Shown piece by piece: positions 44,845-55,917 of a stretch of 64,000 bases of DNA (position 1 is its first letter; every line of letters begins with the position of its first letter). This stretch comes from Henricia sp. BOLD:AAB3569. Lineage: Eukaryota > Echinodermata > Asteroidea > Spinulosida > Echinasteridae. The notes beneath the pieces are model-generated. The model made no database searches, was not told where the DNA came from, and saw only the letters and a program-made list of their open reading frames with translations. The stretch covers positions 2,790,001 through 2,854,000 of the forward strand of contig JBBELK010000109.1 of the NCBI GenBank assembly GCA_037783545.1, in the 5' to 3' direction. The position numbers and the translations under genes are program-made.

Positions 44845-44975
44845 TAAGTGCGCTGCACAACATACTGGACCTACAGCTTTAAATCCCATCCGAAGAACGG
44901 AGCGAGTTTAGTTACGCATTTTGCGCAATAGCGCAAGCACTACCAGCCCCCCGAACCCCCACCCCCTCAATCATA
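44845..44975 (-). repeat. Inverted fragment of the complex repeat unit, MITE-free
   Basis: The complement of the U1 segment around 10740-10880, including 'gcgcaaaatgcgtaactaaa' across 44905-44924. This is a second empty site for the TAA-target MITE. Confidence 0.8.
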
Positions 44976-45003
44976 CAGATGGCCATTGGTTGAGTCAATG
45001 TTA

Positions 45004-45154
45004 AGCGGGCCTCCCACTGTGCGATTTTTGCCACGAATTAGGTGCGATTAGGTACGATTTGTTACGATTGTGTATAGACTCTGTACACAATCGTACCAAA
45101 TCGTAGCTAATCGTAGGAAATTCGTGGCAAAAATCGCACAGTGGGAGGCCCGCT
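45004..45154. mobile_element. Fold-back MITE, AGCGGGCCTCCCACTG ends, TTA target duplication
   Basis: A 151-bp hairpin element with arms of about 65-70 bases that are almost complementary. TTA at 45001-45003 and 45155-45157 fits PIF/Harbinger. The same left end is found inside the TAA-target MITE copies (12659, about 46078, about 47177), and a scrap lies at 55866-55910. Confidence 0.85.
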
Positions 45155-45344
45155 TTATACATCAAACATGCTTCTAGTCGTGCTTGCGAAAACGATCGGT
45201 CCGACATGACACTCACTCCATTGGGTGGTCCTTTGATGTGTGGCTCACTTCGGACACTCTCGCGGTCGCGCAGCCAACCTGGTGGCGCGGAATGTAGGGC
45301 GGGTTCACAAAAGACCATTCTATTTTGAATATAGGGGCGTTGTT

Positions 45345-45738
45345 TACTCTTTGGGGCGCCGCGAGATAAGTTTTTAGTTGTCCACTTTTGGCGCGCCGCG
45401 TGTCGTCAAAGTATATAAATTCCAAATTTCTGCATGCTAGCAGAAAATTGGGGTTTTTGAAAATACTCTTTGCGAAACAGAAAAAACATGAAAATCTACT
45501 AGCAGAAAACGAGAAAATTGGGTTGTCCACTTTTGGAGCATCACGTTATTTTTTCTAGTGCTGGGAATTAGGAATTTTTAGTTGTCAATTTTTGACGCGC
45601 CGCGAAAGTCATTAAAGTAAAATTAAAATTTCTGCTATAAAATACTCTTTGCGAAACCAAAAAACCTGAAAATCTACGAGCATAAAATGAGAAATTTGGG
45701 TTGTCACTTTATTGACGCTTCATACATTGGCGCGACAT
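45345..45738 (+). repeat. Two-unit GGCGCGCCGCG repeat, second copy
   Basis: Homologous to 11916-12320, with a shorter second unit. Like the first copy it directly precedes a complex repeat unit. Confidence 0.75.
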
Positions 45739-45739
45739 G

Positions 45740-46890
45740 GTTAGCAAGGTTTGACAACTCGTGTCTTCTGTTACATTCCAGATAGGAGGTAACATGACTA
45801 CAACCCACTCCATATTGCCACGTGGCAACATGATTTATATGTTACTGTCTCGCAAACGTGGGGGTAGGAAGAGGCGGAGTGGTGGAGGGCATCTACCGTG
45901 TGGGCTCGATCCAAATGGTACTTGCGCTATTGCGCAAAGTGCGTAAGGCCTATAGTTTCCATATTATCGTAACGCGCGCACGCAGACGAGACGCAAACAA
46001 CTGCAAGGCAAACACTGACGGAAACAATCGGCAAAGTTAAACTTGGTTCAGTCAACTTTTCGCGACTGTCTGCGTTAAGCGGGCCTCCCACTGTGCGATT
46101 TTTGACACGAATTTCCCACGAATTTGTACGATTTGGTACGATTACCAGAGACTGAAAACGGACGAAATAACGCCCTCAATGTAATAATTAAAGTTACCGC
46201 GAATTGGCGTGAAAAAATAAATCACATTTCTACTCATTCGAAAATATTAGATTTTCAGTATGTTAATGAGTGATTTGTTATACACCAGCCGGTTTTGTAA
46301 TACATTACATTGCAATTATAGTTCTAGTTCAGGCACAATTTACCCGTAAATTGACCGGACTATCTCTGCGTTTGTTACGTCTATATGGAAACCAGGCTTA
46401 ACTAAATTTGCTCCGTTCATCGGATGGGATTTAATGCTGTAGTTCCACTATGTTGTGCAACACACTTAAAAATCACAGAGCACGTTTTCGCAAGGTAAAA
46501 AAGCTATAAGCACTTTACACAAAATATTAGATGCTTATAAAGTGAGCTCGGAAACAGCCTCTGATGTTCTTAGCTGTGACAGACAACACTATACAGTTTC
46601 ATCAGTCCAACTTTGTTTAATTATATTTATTGCAGACAGAAAGAAAATGCCGTAACATATGGACCGATGGCTTGTATTCCAGTGTCTTGTCAAAATACGA
46701 TCTATCTCGCGCCTCAAAAATGTTTTCACTTTATCTGAAACTGAAATGGTCATACACAGATGTTTAAGTAGTTTGACTCCTTAACAGTTGTCAGAAATTA
46801 ATACTTCGGCACATTACTGCAGGCCAAATGGCATGTTTACAACAGGACCATTGTGCCCGTTTGAACCATTGGGCGTATATCGAAACTACC
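45740..46890 (+). repeat. Complex repeat unit copy U3
   Basis: Homologous to U1 and U2. It has the TAA-target MITE but lacks the CAGGGG element: near 46550-46570 it reads 'aacagcctctgatgttctta' continuously. Confidence 0.8.
45947..46398. mobile_element. PIF/Harbinger-like MITE copy 2
   Basis: Ends 'ggcctatagtttccatat' and 'atatggaaaccaggct', with TAA at 45944-45946 and 46399-46401. 452 bp, without the nested TA MITE. Confidence 0.85.
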
Positions 46891-46892
46891 GA

Positions 46893-47623
46893 GTAGACTA
46901 CAACCCACTCAATATTGCCACGTGGCAACATGATTTATATGTTATTGTCTCGCAAACGTGGGGGTAGGGAGAGGCGGAGTGGTGGAGGGCATCTACCGTG
47001 TGGGCTCGATCCAAATGGTACTTGCGCTATTGCGCAAAGTGCGTAAGGCCTATAGTTTCCATATTATCGTAACGCGCGCACGCAGACGAGACGCAAACAA
47101 CTGCAAGGCAAACACTGACGGAAACAATCGGAAAAGTTAAACTTGGCTCAGTCAACTTTGCCGACTGTCTGCGTTAAGCGGGCCTCCCACTGTGCGATTT
47201 TTGACACGAATTTCCCACGAATTGGTACGATTTGGTACGATTACCAGAGACTGATAACGGACGAAATAACGCCCTAAATGTAATAATTAAAGTTACCGCG
47301 AAAATTATATATTAGATTTTCAGTATGTTAATGAGTGATTTGTTATACACCAGCCAGTGTTGGAATGCATTATATTGCAATTAGTTCTAGTTCAGGCACA
47401 ATTTACCCGTAAATTGACCGGACTATCTCTGCGTTTGTTACGTCTATATGGAAACCGGGCTTAACTAAATTTGCTCCGTTCATCGGATGGGATTTAAGGC
47501 TGTAGTTCCACTATGTTGTGCAACACACTTAAAAATCACAGAGCACGTTTTCGCAAGGTAAAACAAGCTATAAGCACTTTACACAAAATATTAGATGCGT
47601 ATATGTGAGCTCGGAAACAGCAT
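46893..47623 (+). repeat. Complex repeat unit copy U4 (partial start)
   Basis: Begins at 'gactacaacccactcaatat' and repeats the U3 order. It carries MITE copy 3 and then the second CAGGGG element. Confidence 0.8.
47047..47461. mobile_element. PIF/Harbinger-like MITE copy 3
   Basis: TAA at 47044-47046 and 47462-47464. 415 bp, with a short internal deletion relative to copy 2. Confidence 0.85.
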
Positions 47624-48477
47624 CAGGGTTTGATTTCGCTAACGTTTACGATTCTTCGTAACTCGAGATGCGATGGGTTACTGCTCCGTAACTCGTGTTT
47701 CGTCCTAAGGACAATTTCAAGAAACTTGCGATGGGTTTAACGATGCATATCTGCCATGGCAACGCACCGTAAGCTACGATGAGGCAATGGGTCATCATAG
47801 CGTACATTTTGACCAACGATGGTCGTTGTTTTTACCGTTTTTGGAAGATGAGACGAACTCTGGCTCCCCCAAAAACCGATTGCCACTCTTGTTAGATCAT
47901 ATGCTACGCGATATAAACAAGAGAAAATGTATATTACGGTACCTACGATTTTAGCTGGGGACAAAGTGTCGCTTCAAACTGTTCAGTGTCTGATGTTTTC
48001 AATGCATGCATGCAAAAACACGAAACATATGCAGTTGGCCATCCATACATTGTCTACGTCGGCCACAAAGTCGTGTACGTACGCGTGGAATAAAAAATTG
48101 AATGATGTCACTGTGTTCTACACGCGTCCTACGCGCGACTTTAAAACGCGCAAAACAAATAGCGCTCACGCGCTCTGTGACTGCACGAAATAGTACGCGT
48201 CTAGTAAGCTGCGCGCCACATTTAACGCACGCGCTTGCACTACGCAGAGTAGTGTAGCCGACGACCGTTTTATTAAAAACTTAATTTAGAACAGCAAACA
48301 GCCTTAGAGTAAATATGCAAATAGCCCTAATCGATAATCGAACGCATCGCGCTTACGATAGGTTTGGTGAAATTCACAGCAGCACCCATCGTAGCCACGA
48401 TCCATCGCAGCCGTACGATTCATCGTAAACTTATTATGGACCTTAACTTACGAAGAGTTTAGTGAAATCGACCCCTG
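47624..48477. mobile_element. CAGGGGT-ended DNA element, copy 2
   Basis: Nearly the same length as copy 1 at 13669-14518 and closely similar throughout. Its left flank is the complex repeat unit but its right flank is unrelated to copy 1's, so the unit is broken exactly at the element's right end. Confidence 0.7.
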
Positions 48478-48529
48478 GTCCTATATTGTTAAAAAGTCAT
48501 TCAACGAAAAAATCTACAATTTTTTATTA

Positions 48530-50260
48530 GGTGATCGGGCCAACAGCCCGATCACCTATTACTCTCGTACGATTTCTTTGTCTTTTTTTTGGCTTTTTCG
48601 CTTTGCGGCGAAAAAGCCTTTGTTTTCGTTTTGATTTTTTTTTTTTTGCTTTTTCGTTTAGGACGAAAAAGCCTTTGTTTTCGTTCTGATTTTTTTTTTT
48701 GTTCCGTTTTTTTCTTCTCACTTTTTCTCCATAGACATAACACGTAGGTGTTCTCCTCACCTTTTCAGGTCGTTCCCAAACTTCGATCTTAACCAAACTT
48801 GGTCACATCAAAGACATAGTATAAGAGGTGTGCACCCAAGATTAGCTTCATTGTGACGTCATCAGTTACGTCATTACAATAGTTTAAAAATGCCTAAAAA
48901 GCCGAAAATGACCAAAATGTGCACTTTTTAAAATGCTTCCCTTGCCGAAACCGCGTGACGCAGAGTCTTCATATTTGGCAGACATATATATCAGATTATG
49001 GACTACAATGTTTTTCATGTAGGCATTTTCATCTGACCCTTCCTTCATGGGTCAATCGAAGGTCAAAGTTCAGCCAATTCAAAAATCACCTTTCTTGTAT
49101 TTTGTTTTACTTATGAAGCAATATTAGCTATTAAAGTACGCTTGATCTTCATAAAACTAGGTACAGGCATGGGCCCCATCACAAACTTCCACCACCATGT
49201 AGAACGTCACCATGACGTCACTGATTACGTAATTATAATAATTTTAAAATGCTACAAAAGTGGATTTTTATCATGAAATTTACTAAAATATGCCATTTTT
49301 ACAATGCTTCCCTTGCCAAAACCACGTGACCCAGGGTCGTCATACTTGGCAGACATATAGATTTGATCATGGCCTACAATTTTGTTTGTGTAAGCATTTT
49401 CATCTGACCATTCCGTCCTGGGTCAATTGAAGGTCAAAGTTCAGCCAATTCAAAATTCACCTTTCTTGTATGGGCCCCATCACAAACTTCCACCACCATG
49501 TAGAATTTTACCATGACATAACTGATTACATAATTATAATAATTTTAAAATGCTACAAAAGTGGATTTTTATCATGAAAATTACTAAAATATGCCATTTT
49601 TACAATACTTCCCTTGCCAAAACCTCGTGACGCAGAGTCTTCATATTCGACAGACATATATATCAGATCATGGACTACAATGTTCTTCGTGTAGGCATTT
49701 TCATCTGACCCTTCCTTCATGGGTCAATCGAATGTCAAAGTTCAGCCAATTCAAAAATCACCTTTCTCGTATTTTGTTTTACTTATGAAGCAATATTAGC
49801 TATTAAAGTACGCTTGATTTTCATAAAACTGGGTACAGGCATTGGCCCCATCACAAACTTCCACCACCATGTAGCATTTTACCATGACATAACTGATTAC
49901 ATAATTATAAATTTTTTAAAATAATTAAAAAAATGGATTTTTATCATGAAAATAACCAAAATATGCACTTTTAAAATGCTTCCCGTGCCAAAACCACGTA
50001 ACCCAGGGTCGTCATATTTTGCAGACATATAGATATGATCATACACTATGAGCAAAAACATGTACATGTTCATTGTAACCCCATTGTTAGTAACAATGGT
50101 GTGTGCCCAATTTCCATTGTTAGATGTTCATAGTGATAGGCTACAATTTTGTTCGTGTAGGCATTTGTATCTGACCCTTCCGTCCTGGTTCAATTGAAGG
50201 CCAAAGTTCAGCCAAGTCAACCTTTGCGTATAGACAGGGTGGATTTAAAAAAACGAACCG
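48530..50260 (+). repeat. 370-bp tandem array, four copies
   Basis: Begins with a hairpin, TAGGTGATCGGGC-caaca-GCCCGATCACCTA (about 48533-48563), and poly-T. Copies are marked by 'aatgcttccc-tgcc' at about 48932, 49306, 49608 (about 70 bases deleted) and 49977. Each contains 'tctgaccctt-c', 'gggtcaat-gaaggtcaaag' and 'tgacgtca/tgacataa'. No coding role. Confidence 0.85.
50041..50137. mobile_element. Small inverted-repeat insertion in the array
   Basis: Ends ACACTATGA and TCATAGTGA, with an inner CCATTGTTA/TAACAATGG pair. Sister units read GATCATGG-CTACAATTTT with no insertion, which gives the empty site. Confidence 0.65.
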
Positions 50261-50264
50261 AGAT

Positions 50265-50945
50265 ATTACTGCTAATTGTAACTAAAGTAGGGCGCGTATG
50301 AATGAACGGGAGATATCATCTGTTAGGGTTCAATCTCCTCTTTAAAATGACACCATGATCATGTCATTATGTTTTCGGTTGACTGAGCAGTGACCAGTGT
50401 TATGCCAGGGGCCTAGTTTTATATTTGACCGTTCTCAATGCGAGCAAACGTCGCAGAAATCAATTTTTACCGTTAGCTGTCTATTCCGTGTGCCTCGTGT
50501 GACACGGCGCCCACCGAGAAGATGGTTTAACAAAAGGACAGTAAGTAGGATACAATCTTTTATGTTATTTCAGTCTTATTTAAGAGAGTCCACTCTCTAC
50601 AAAAAAGTAATTGTATGTTATTGAGGGAATGTCGTAGTTTTGCCGTGAAGCATTCATTCCAATGTTTGTTTTCTTCTTTTTAGGTTTAGTAAGGTGCAAA
50701 GCTTAATATAGGCCTGATATCATTAAGTCATTGTCAGGATTTTATTGAACCATCTTCAACAAATCTAATTTTTAAAAATGTTCCTTCTTGGCCAAATTTT
50801 TTTCAATCTTAACAAATTATGTGCTCTGATTTCTGTCTTTGATGACTAATATATGTAGGCCTATATCAGTTTTTCGAGTAAACATCGCATTTCCATCCCA
50901 AATGTGAACAAAACAAACTAAAAATTAACAATCTTTTTTCGCTGA
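50265..50945. other. No gene seen
   Basis: Unique-looking AT-rich sequence between two pieces of the 370-bp repeat. Confidence 0.5.
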
Positions 50946-50949
50946 CTAC

Positions 50950-51165
50950 ATCGTGAGACAGCAGATGAAAATTACCAAAATATGCACTTTTTAAAATGTT
51001 TCCCTCTATAAAACCACATGATCCAGGGTCTTCATATTTAGCAGACATTATAGATCAGATTATGGGCTACAATTTGCTTGGTGGAGTCATTTTCATATGA
51101 TTCCTCCGTCCTGGTTCAATTAAAGGCCAAAGTTCAGCCAAGTCAAAATTTGCGTAAAACAATGC
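50950..51165 (+). repeat. Isolated fragment of the 370-bp repeat
   Basis: Contains 'aaaatgtttccctctataaa', 'ccagggtcttcatattta' and 'ggccaaagttcagccaagtc', matching the unit at about 53985-54160. Confidence 0.8.
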
Positions 51166-51544
51166 ATAAGCCACCAAATGTCGACTTCTGTACGTGACCG
51201 GCAGAGGGCGCCATTCATAAATTACGTTGATGCACAGACCTATAAACCTATAGACCAACGATCGTGCATTGAAAATCGTGACTTGGAAAAGTATGGGCAA
51301 ATGACGACACTGGGCTGCATGAGCTAACCGCGCGGGTTTAAAGCGCTCACGGCTATTCCAAAACGCGCTTACGCCGTGTGTATTGTACGCGTTCCTATGA
51401 AGTATGGGCGATGGACGCACGACGCTCGCAAAGCGGACTGACAGCGCGCACGAGGATTAATTGTCATGCTTCCAAACTACTTCTAAAAAAAATAAGTATA
51501 CATTTATACATATCACCAAGTAACAATATGGTAAAATTGAAGTG

Positions 51545-51690
51545 TGATGAAGTGTGACGTCAGTTACCATGGCAATTGGGTCTAAACATTCGCTGCTAAT
51601 CTGAATCGTCCATCGGTAAAGCGCAGGGAAACAGTTCACTGGTTTTACTGTAGATCCAGTAACCATGGCAACACATAAAGGGTGGCGTTT
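51545..51690. mobile_element. X-box MITE copy 2
   Basis: GTTACCATGGCAATTGG near the left end and GTAACCATGGCAAC (51659-51672) near the right end, bracketing 'gggaaacagttcactggt'. The second motif is a full RFX X-box consensus. Confidence 0.65.
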
Positions 51691-51694
51691 TTAC

Positions 51695-52135
51695 TTTAGT
51701 AGTCTATTCGCTGGCAGAGTGTGACGTCAATTTGCGCGCGTTAATTCAATAACAATTCATAAACAATTAATATATTACACATGTCATTTTAATATACATG
51801 TAGGCCTAGCATCTAAAAGCAAATTCAAACCTTGTCTGCATCACCCAGCTGAGCTCCATATTGTACTTTTAATCTGCTGTTGTAATCCCGTAACTATATA
51901 GCCATTCATTATCGCTTTATGGTTACCGTAACTATAGCCACTGCGTAGTTGTTCTGAATCCGTTGCATCACCAAATACACACGCAGCGGCACGCATAGTG
52001 CACGCGACGTCAACTCAAATTCTCGAAACAATGACGAATCATACCCGACGATTAACGATAACGTCCGGACGTGCATTTGGGTAACTTCGGGAACCTTTGC
52101 AAAAAGGAGCAATTCCTCCTGTTTCAATGTGGCGG
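51695..52135. other. No gene seen
   Basis: Nothing recognisable apart from scattered short repeats. Confidence 0.45.
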
Positions 52136-52139
52136 GCAA

Positions 52140-52470
52140 ACGTGTACATCTTACGCGTGTGGTCTAGTGGGTATGAAGCGGGACTCCCAATCAGAGGTTG
52201 GAGGTTCGAACCCCACTTCGACCAACGTGTCTGTGTCCCTGGGCAAGGCACTTAATCCCAGTTGCCTCGTAAACCCAAGCGATATATGGGAAGCTGTTAA
52301 GGGGAATGCCACAATCTAACTGCTGATAGTGTTGTGCGCCTGACCAGCAGCCACCTAGTTAAAGCGAAATGGTTCTGGTGATTCCCTGATGGCAGCGGTA
52401 ATAATGGTAACAGCGCCTTGAGCACCCTGCTGGGTGGATATGTGCGCTATATAAATCTCATCAATATTAT
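52140..52470 (+). mobile_element. tRNA-derived SINE with L2-type 3' tail
   Basis: A box TGGTCTAGTGG (about 52160-52170) and B box GGTTCGAACCCC (about 52203-52214), then 'ctgggcaaggcacttaatcc', and a tail AGCGCCTTGAG (52412) ... GCGCTATATAAAT (52444). The tail matches the end of the LINE at 41696-41745 (AGCGCTTTGAG...GCGCTTTATAAGT). Confidence 0.85.
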
Positions 52471-52474
52471 TCAG

Positions 52475-53025
52475 ATGCCCACATCCTTTGACTTATTCCC
52501 TATTGGTCAAACTCTGCCTTGTAGTTTGAACGTGTTCAGAGCTAGTCTACTGTGTTATGGTTCAACTAGGGTAGGGTATTCAAAAATATGGTGTTGACCT
52601 TTTACCTTGCTCACTTCCGGTAGAAACCGGAAGTGCATTTAATAAACCTATTTTGTAAAAGTGGTCAACGATGCCGAGATCGGGTTGGCAGTGTTAGTGT
52701 CTAAGGTAAATCTTTCCAAAAAATGCGCCCTCTAGCGGCGAAATTAACAAATCTTAAAATGACCCTTTCATAGCAATGTTAGCGCAAATTAGCCCATAGT
52801 GGTGCTTATAGAGTACGTCGACCACCAAACATGTCTGTAGTTAAAACATTGGTTACGTCATCAGTCCTTTAAAGGTAACGCATTAAATGTTAATATTTTT
52901 TTAAGTTAAATAGTTAATATGTTAACAACATCTAATTTTACAAGGTAAGCATGCTCATTTTTCAAGTAAAAAAATGTGAAAAAGCCCTACGCCCTGTTCA
53001 TAGAACAGACGTAGCTCTAGTTTTT
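52475..53025. other. No gene; inverted ETS-like pair
   Basis: CACTTCCGGT-aga-AACCGGAAGTG at about 52612-52636 is an almost perfect inverted repeat of the ETS consensus. It is the only structured element seen here. The segment ends in 'gtagctctagtt', like the end of the 30.9-32.9 kb array. Confidence 0.45.
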
Positions 53026-53029
53026 TTTC

Positions 53030-54177
53030 CCGTTTATTTCTTCTTCTGATTTTTTTCCCATAGACAAAGCGCATGGGCGTTGTCGGCGCTTTTTCAGGTT
53101 GTTCCCAAACATTGATATTAACCAAACTTGGTGACATCAAAGACATAGTATAAGAGGTGTGCACCCAAGAATGGCTTCATTGTGACGTCATCCGTTACGT
53201 CATTATAACACTTTAAAAATGCCTAAAAAGCGGAAAATTGCCGAAATATGCACTTTTTTAAATGGTTCCCTTGCCCAAACCACATGACCCAGGGTTTTCA
53301 TATTTGGCAAACATTTAGATCAGATCATGAGCTTCAATGTTCTTAGTGTAGGCATTTTCATCTGACCCTTCCTTCCTGGGTCAATCGAAGGTCAAAGTTC
53401 AGCCAATTTAAAAATCACATTTTTTGTATTTGTTTGTACTTATGAAGCAATATTAGCTATTCAACCATGCTTGATTTTCATAAAACTAGGTACAGGCATG
53501 GGCGCCATCACAAACGTCCACCACCATGTAGAACGTTACCATGACGTCAATGATTACGTAATTATAATAATTTTAAAATGGCACAAAAGTGGATTTTTAT
53601 CATGAAAATTACCAAAATATGCATTTCGTAAAACGCTTCCCTGTATGAACCCACATGACTCAGGGTCTTCATATTTGGCAGACATATAGATCAGATCCTA
53701 GCCTACCATGTTCTTAGTGTAGGCATTTTCATCTGACCCTTCCTTCCTGGGTCAATCGAAGGTCAAAGTTCAGCCAATTCAAAAATCACATTTGTTGTAT
53801 GTTTTTGTACTTATGAAGCAATATTAGCTATTAAACAACGCTTGATCTTTATAAAACTAGGTACATGCATGGGCCCCATCACAAACTTCCACCACCATGT
53901 AGAACATCACCATGACATAACTGATTACGTAATTATGATAATTTAAAAATGGCAAAAAAGTGGATTTTCTTCATGAAAATGACCCCAAATGCATTTCGTA
54001 AAATGTTTCCCTCTATAAAACCACATGGCCCAGGGTCTTCATATTTAGCAGACATTATAGATCAGATCATGGACTACAATGTTCTTTGTGTTAACATTTT
54101 CATCTGACCCTTCCGTCCTGGGTCAATTGAAGGCCAAAGTTCAGCCAAGTCGCAATTTGCGTAAAACCATGCATAAG
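53030..54177 (+). repeat. 370-bp tandem array, second block, three copies
   Basis: Units are marked at about 53262, 53632 and 54000 (period 368-370). Two carry the exact 13-mer AGGTCAAAGTTCA, at 53389 and 53760. Confidence 0.88.
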
Positions 54178-54190
54178 CCCCAGGCCGCGT

Positions 54191-54570
54191 GTTTTTTATT
54201 TACACCGCAGCGAGGGGTACACCCCAATTTGCCAACCCGAATAGAGTCTAAGTTCTAATGACTGACACTTCTCGAGTGACAATCTTGGAAATAGTGACAA
54301 CTCTTACTCTCACTATTAGAGAACAAGAAGAAACCGAGAAATTTCGGAAAATCCCAAACATGCATGGATTCGAACCAGGGACCTTATGATTACAAGTCGA
54401 GCTCTCTTCTAACCAGACCACGAAGCTGGTTGCAAACCTAAATTCCTTTAAAATAACCAACCCTAAACCCTAACCCTGAACCCCAACCTATTATATAGTC
54501 TCCTCTCAAGACGCTAAAAAGGTACAAACCCCATTGTTCTCCCCTCGCAGTGGTGTAAAATAAATTACGC
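54191..54570 (-). mobile_element. 380-bp insertion with 13-bp direct flanks, inverted ends and a tRNA-like core
   Basis: CCCCAGGCCGCGT occurs at 54178-54190 and 54571-54583. The inner ends are inverted: TTATTTACACC..CGAGGGG at left and its near-complement CCCCTCGC..GGTGTAAAATAA at right. On the minus strand the middle (about 54425-54355) has TGGTCTGGTTAGAAG, CTTGTAA and GGTTCGAATCC, a tRNA-like A box, anticodon loop and B box. Confidence 0.6.
54455..54490. repeat. Short telomere-like CCCTAA stretch
   Basis: 'aaccctaaaccctaaccc' followed by 'tgaacccc': about four CCCTAA-like units inside the 380-bp insertion. Too short to be a telomere. Confidence 0.5.
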
Positions 54571-54589
54571 CCCCAGGCCGCGTAATTTT

Positions 54590-55680
54590 TTTTCCCAGGA
54601 TGGTAAAGGCCAATATTTGCATGTTTGCTTCCGATTGGCTGGATTTTTGACGTATTAATAAATTGTTCATGTTGGATGTAGGCCTACATTGCGTGCGTAC
54701 CGTGTACTCAGTGAATAGCAAAGGTCGTCCTTGGCCGTGACTAGAAGTTGTACGATCACATGACTGTGTGTATAATTCCATGGTAATTCCAAGACCCAAC
54801 CACTAAACAAATTGGCCTAGTCTGAAGGCAATTCTACCATGTGGTTTGCAGTACTGATTTCGAAGTTAGTATGTTTTTTAGTTGGCCCATGTGTTTTCTT
54901 CCTCCATGGTTGCAAGTTGGCCCACGTGGAGGGATCTTCCTCCATGGTAATTGGCCCAAGGCCTATATACAGTAGGCTAATCACCAAAATATTATATACA
55001 GCGGTTGAAGATATAATCGTTTTCTTATAGGCCTCCATCAACTTCAAATTAGGATCATTATTAATTCAACAATGTGAACAGTTTGGTAAACAAATAAGTT
55101 TGAGTTCACATATGCACCCTGGTTGCGCAAAACTAGTTTGCAGTACTGGGAAACAAAATACGGTAGAATCCAGTGTGAGATTTGCATTACTGGGACGGTC
55201 ACGATGCTTTTCGTCATTTTAAGTTTGCACACAAAACCATGGGCTGCCATGGTTTTGCGTGTAAAAGACAGTAGCCAATAAGACACGAGAGCTGCAACAC
55301 GACACGATAGCTGCATTCCTGGTTCAGCCCACTTTAGCGGTGGGGTCTTGACCCTTGCCTCACTGCAAACCCCCAATGCATTGCGGTATGAGGCGGTAGT
55401 TTCAAATCTGTATGTACTGCATATGGTTCAACTCGAACACCGTGAGAACGGCAATAAAAGCATACTATGCATTGTGGCATTCTACTCCAAGATAAATTTA
55501 GTGGATTTTCATGTACATGTATTGTGTTTTGTTTTTAATTGTTTATGAGTCATTTATATTTGTGTGCATTGTATTCTTTGGACTTCAATGAATTCATTAA
55601 AATACAACCTGAAAATGTTAATGCCAGAATTTAACATGTAACCATGGAGCTATAATACATTGAATATAAATGGTCAAAGT
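54590..55680. other. No gene seen; small hairpin
   Basis: A small hairpin AAAACCATGG-gctg-CCATGGTTTT lies near 55240, and a two-copy 'cttcctccatggt' near 54900-54945. No coding frame is supported. Confidence 0.5.
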
Positions 55681-55687
55681 GCATTAA

Positions 55688-55814
55688 AGGCACAGGATCG
55701 TCGGCAATGCGCGCGCGCCAAATTCGTGCCACGAAATACGCATATGGATCGAGCCGCGTATTTCGTTGCATGAATTTGGCGCACGCGCATTGCTGACGAG
55801 CCTTAGCTGTGCCT
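55688..55814. mobile_element. 127-bp fold-back MITE with TTAA flanks (AGGCACAG ends)
   Basis: TTAA at 55684-55687 and 55815-55818. The arms share 'gcgccaaattc' and 'acgaaatacgc'; an extra few bases in the right arm make the pairing imperfect. Same TTAA target and AGG-ACA start as the two larger families. Confidence 0.85.
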
Positions 55815-55917
55815 TTAACGTTTATAGTGGAAGGCCTTTCAATGTTTTTTTGCATCGAGCAATTAAGGGTTTGCGATTTTTGCCACGAATTTTCAACGAT
55901 TAGGTACGTACGACTTT

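Noticed and set aside
48527-48796. A Lys/Arg-rich minus-strand frame
   Set aside because: Encoded by poly-T/TTTC tracts at the start of the 370-bp array.
54455-54490. Telomeric end
   Set aside because: Only about four imperfect units, internal to a 380-bp insertion.
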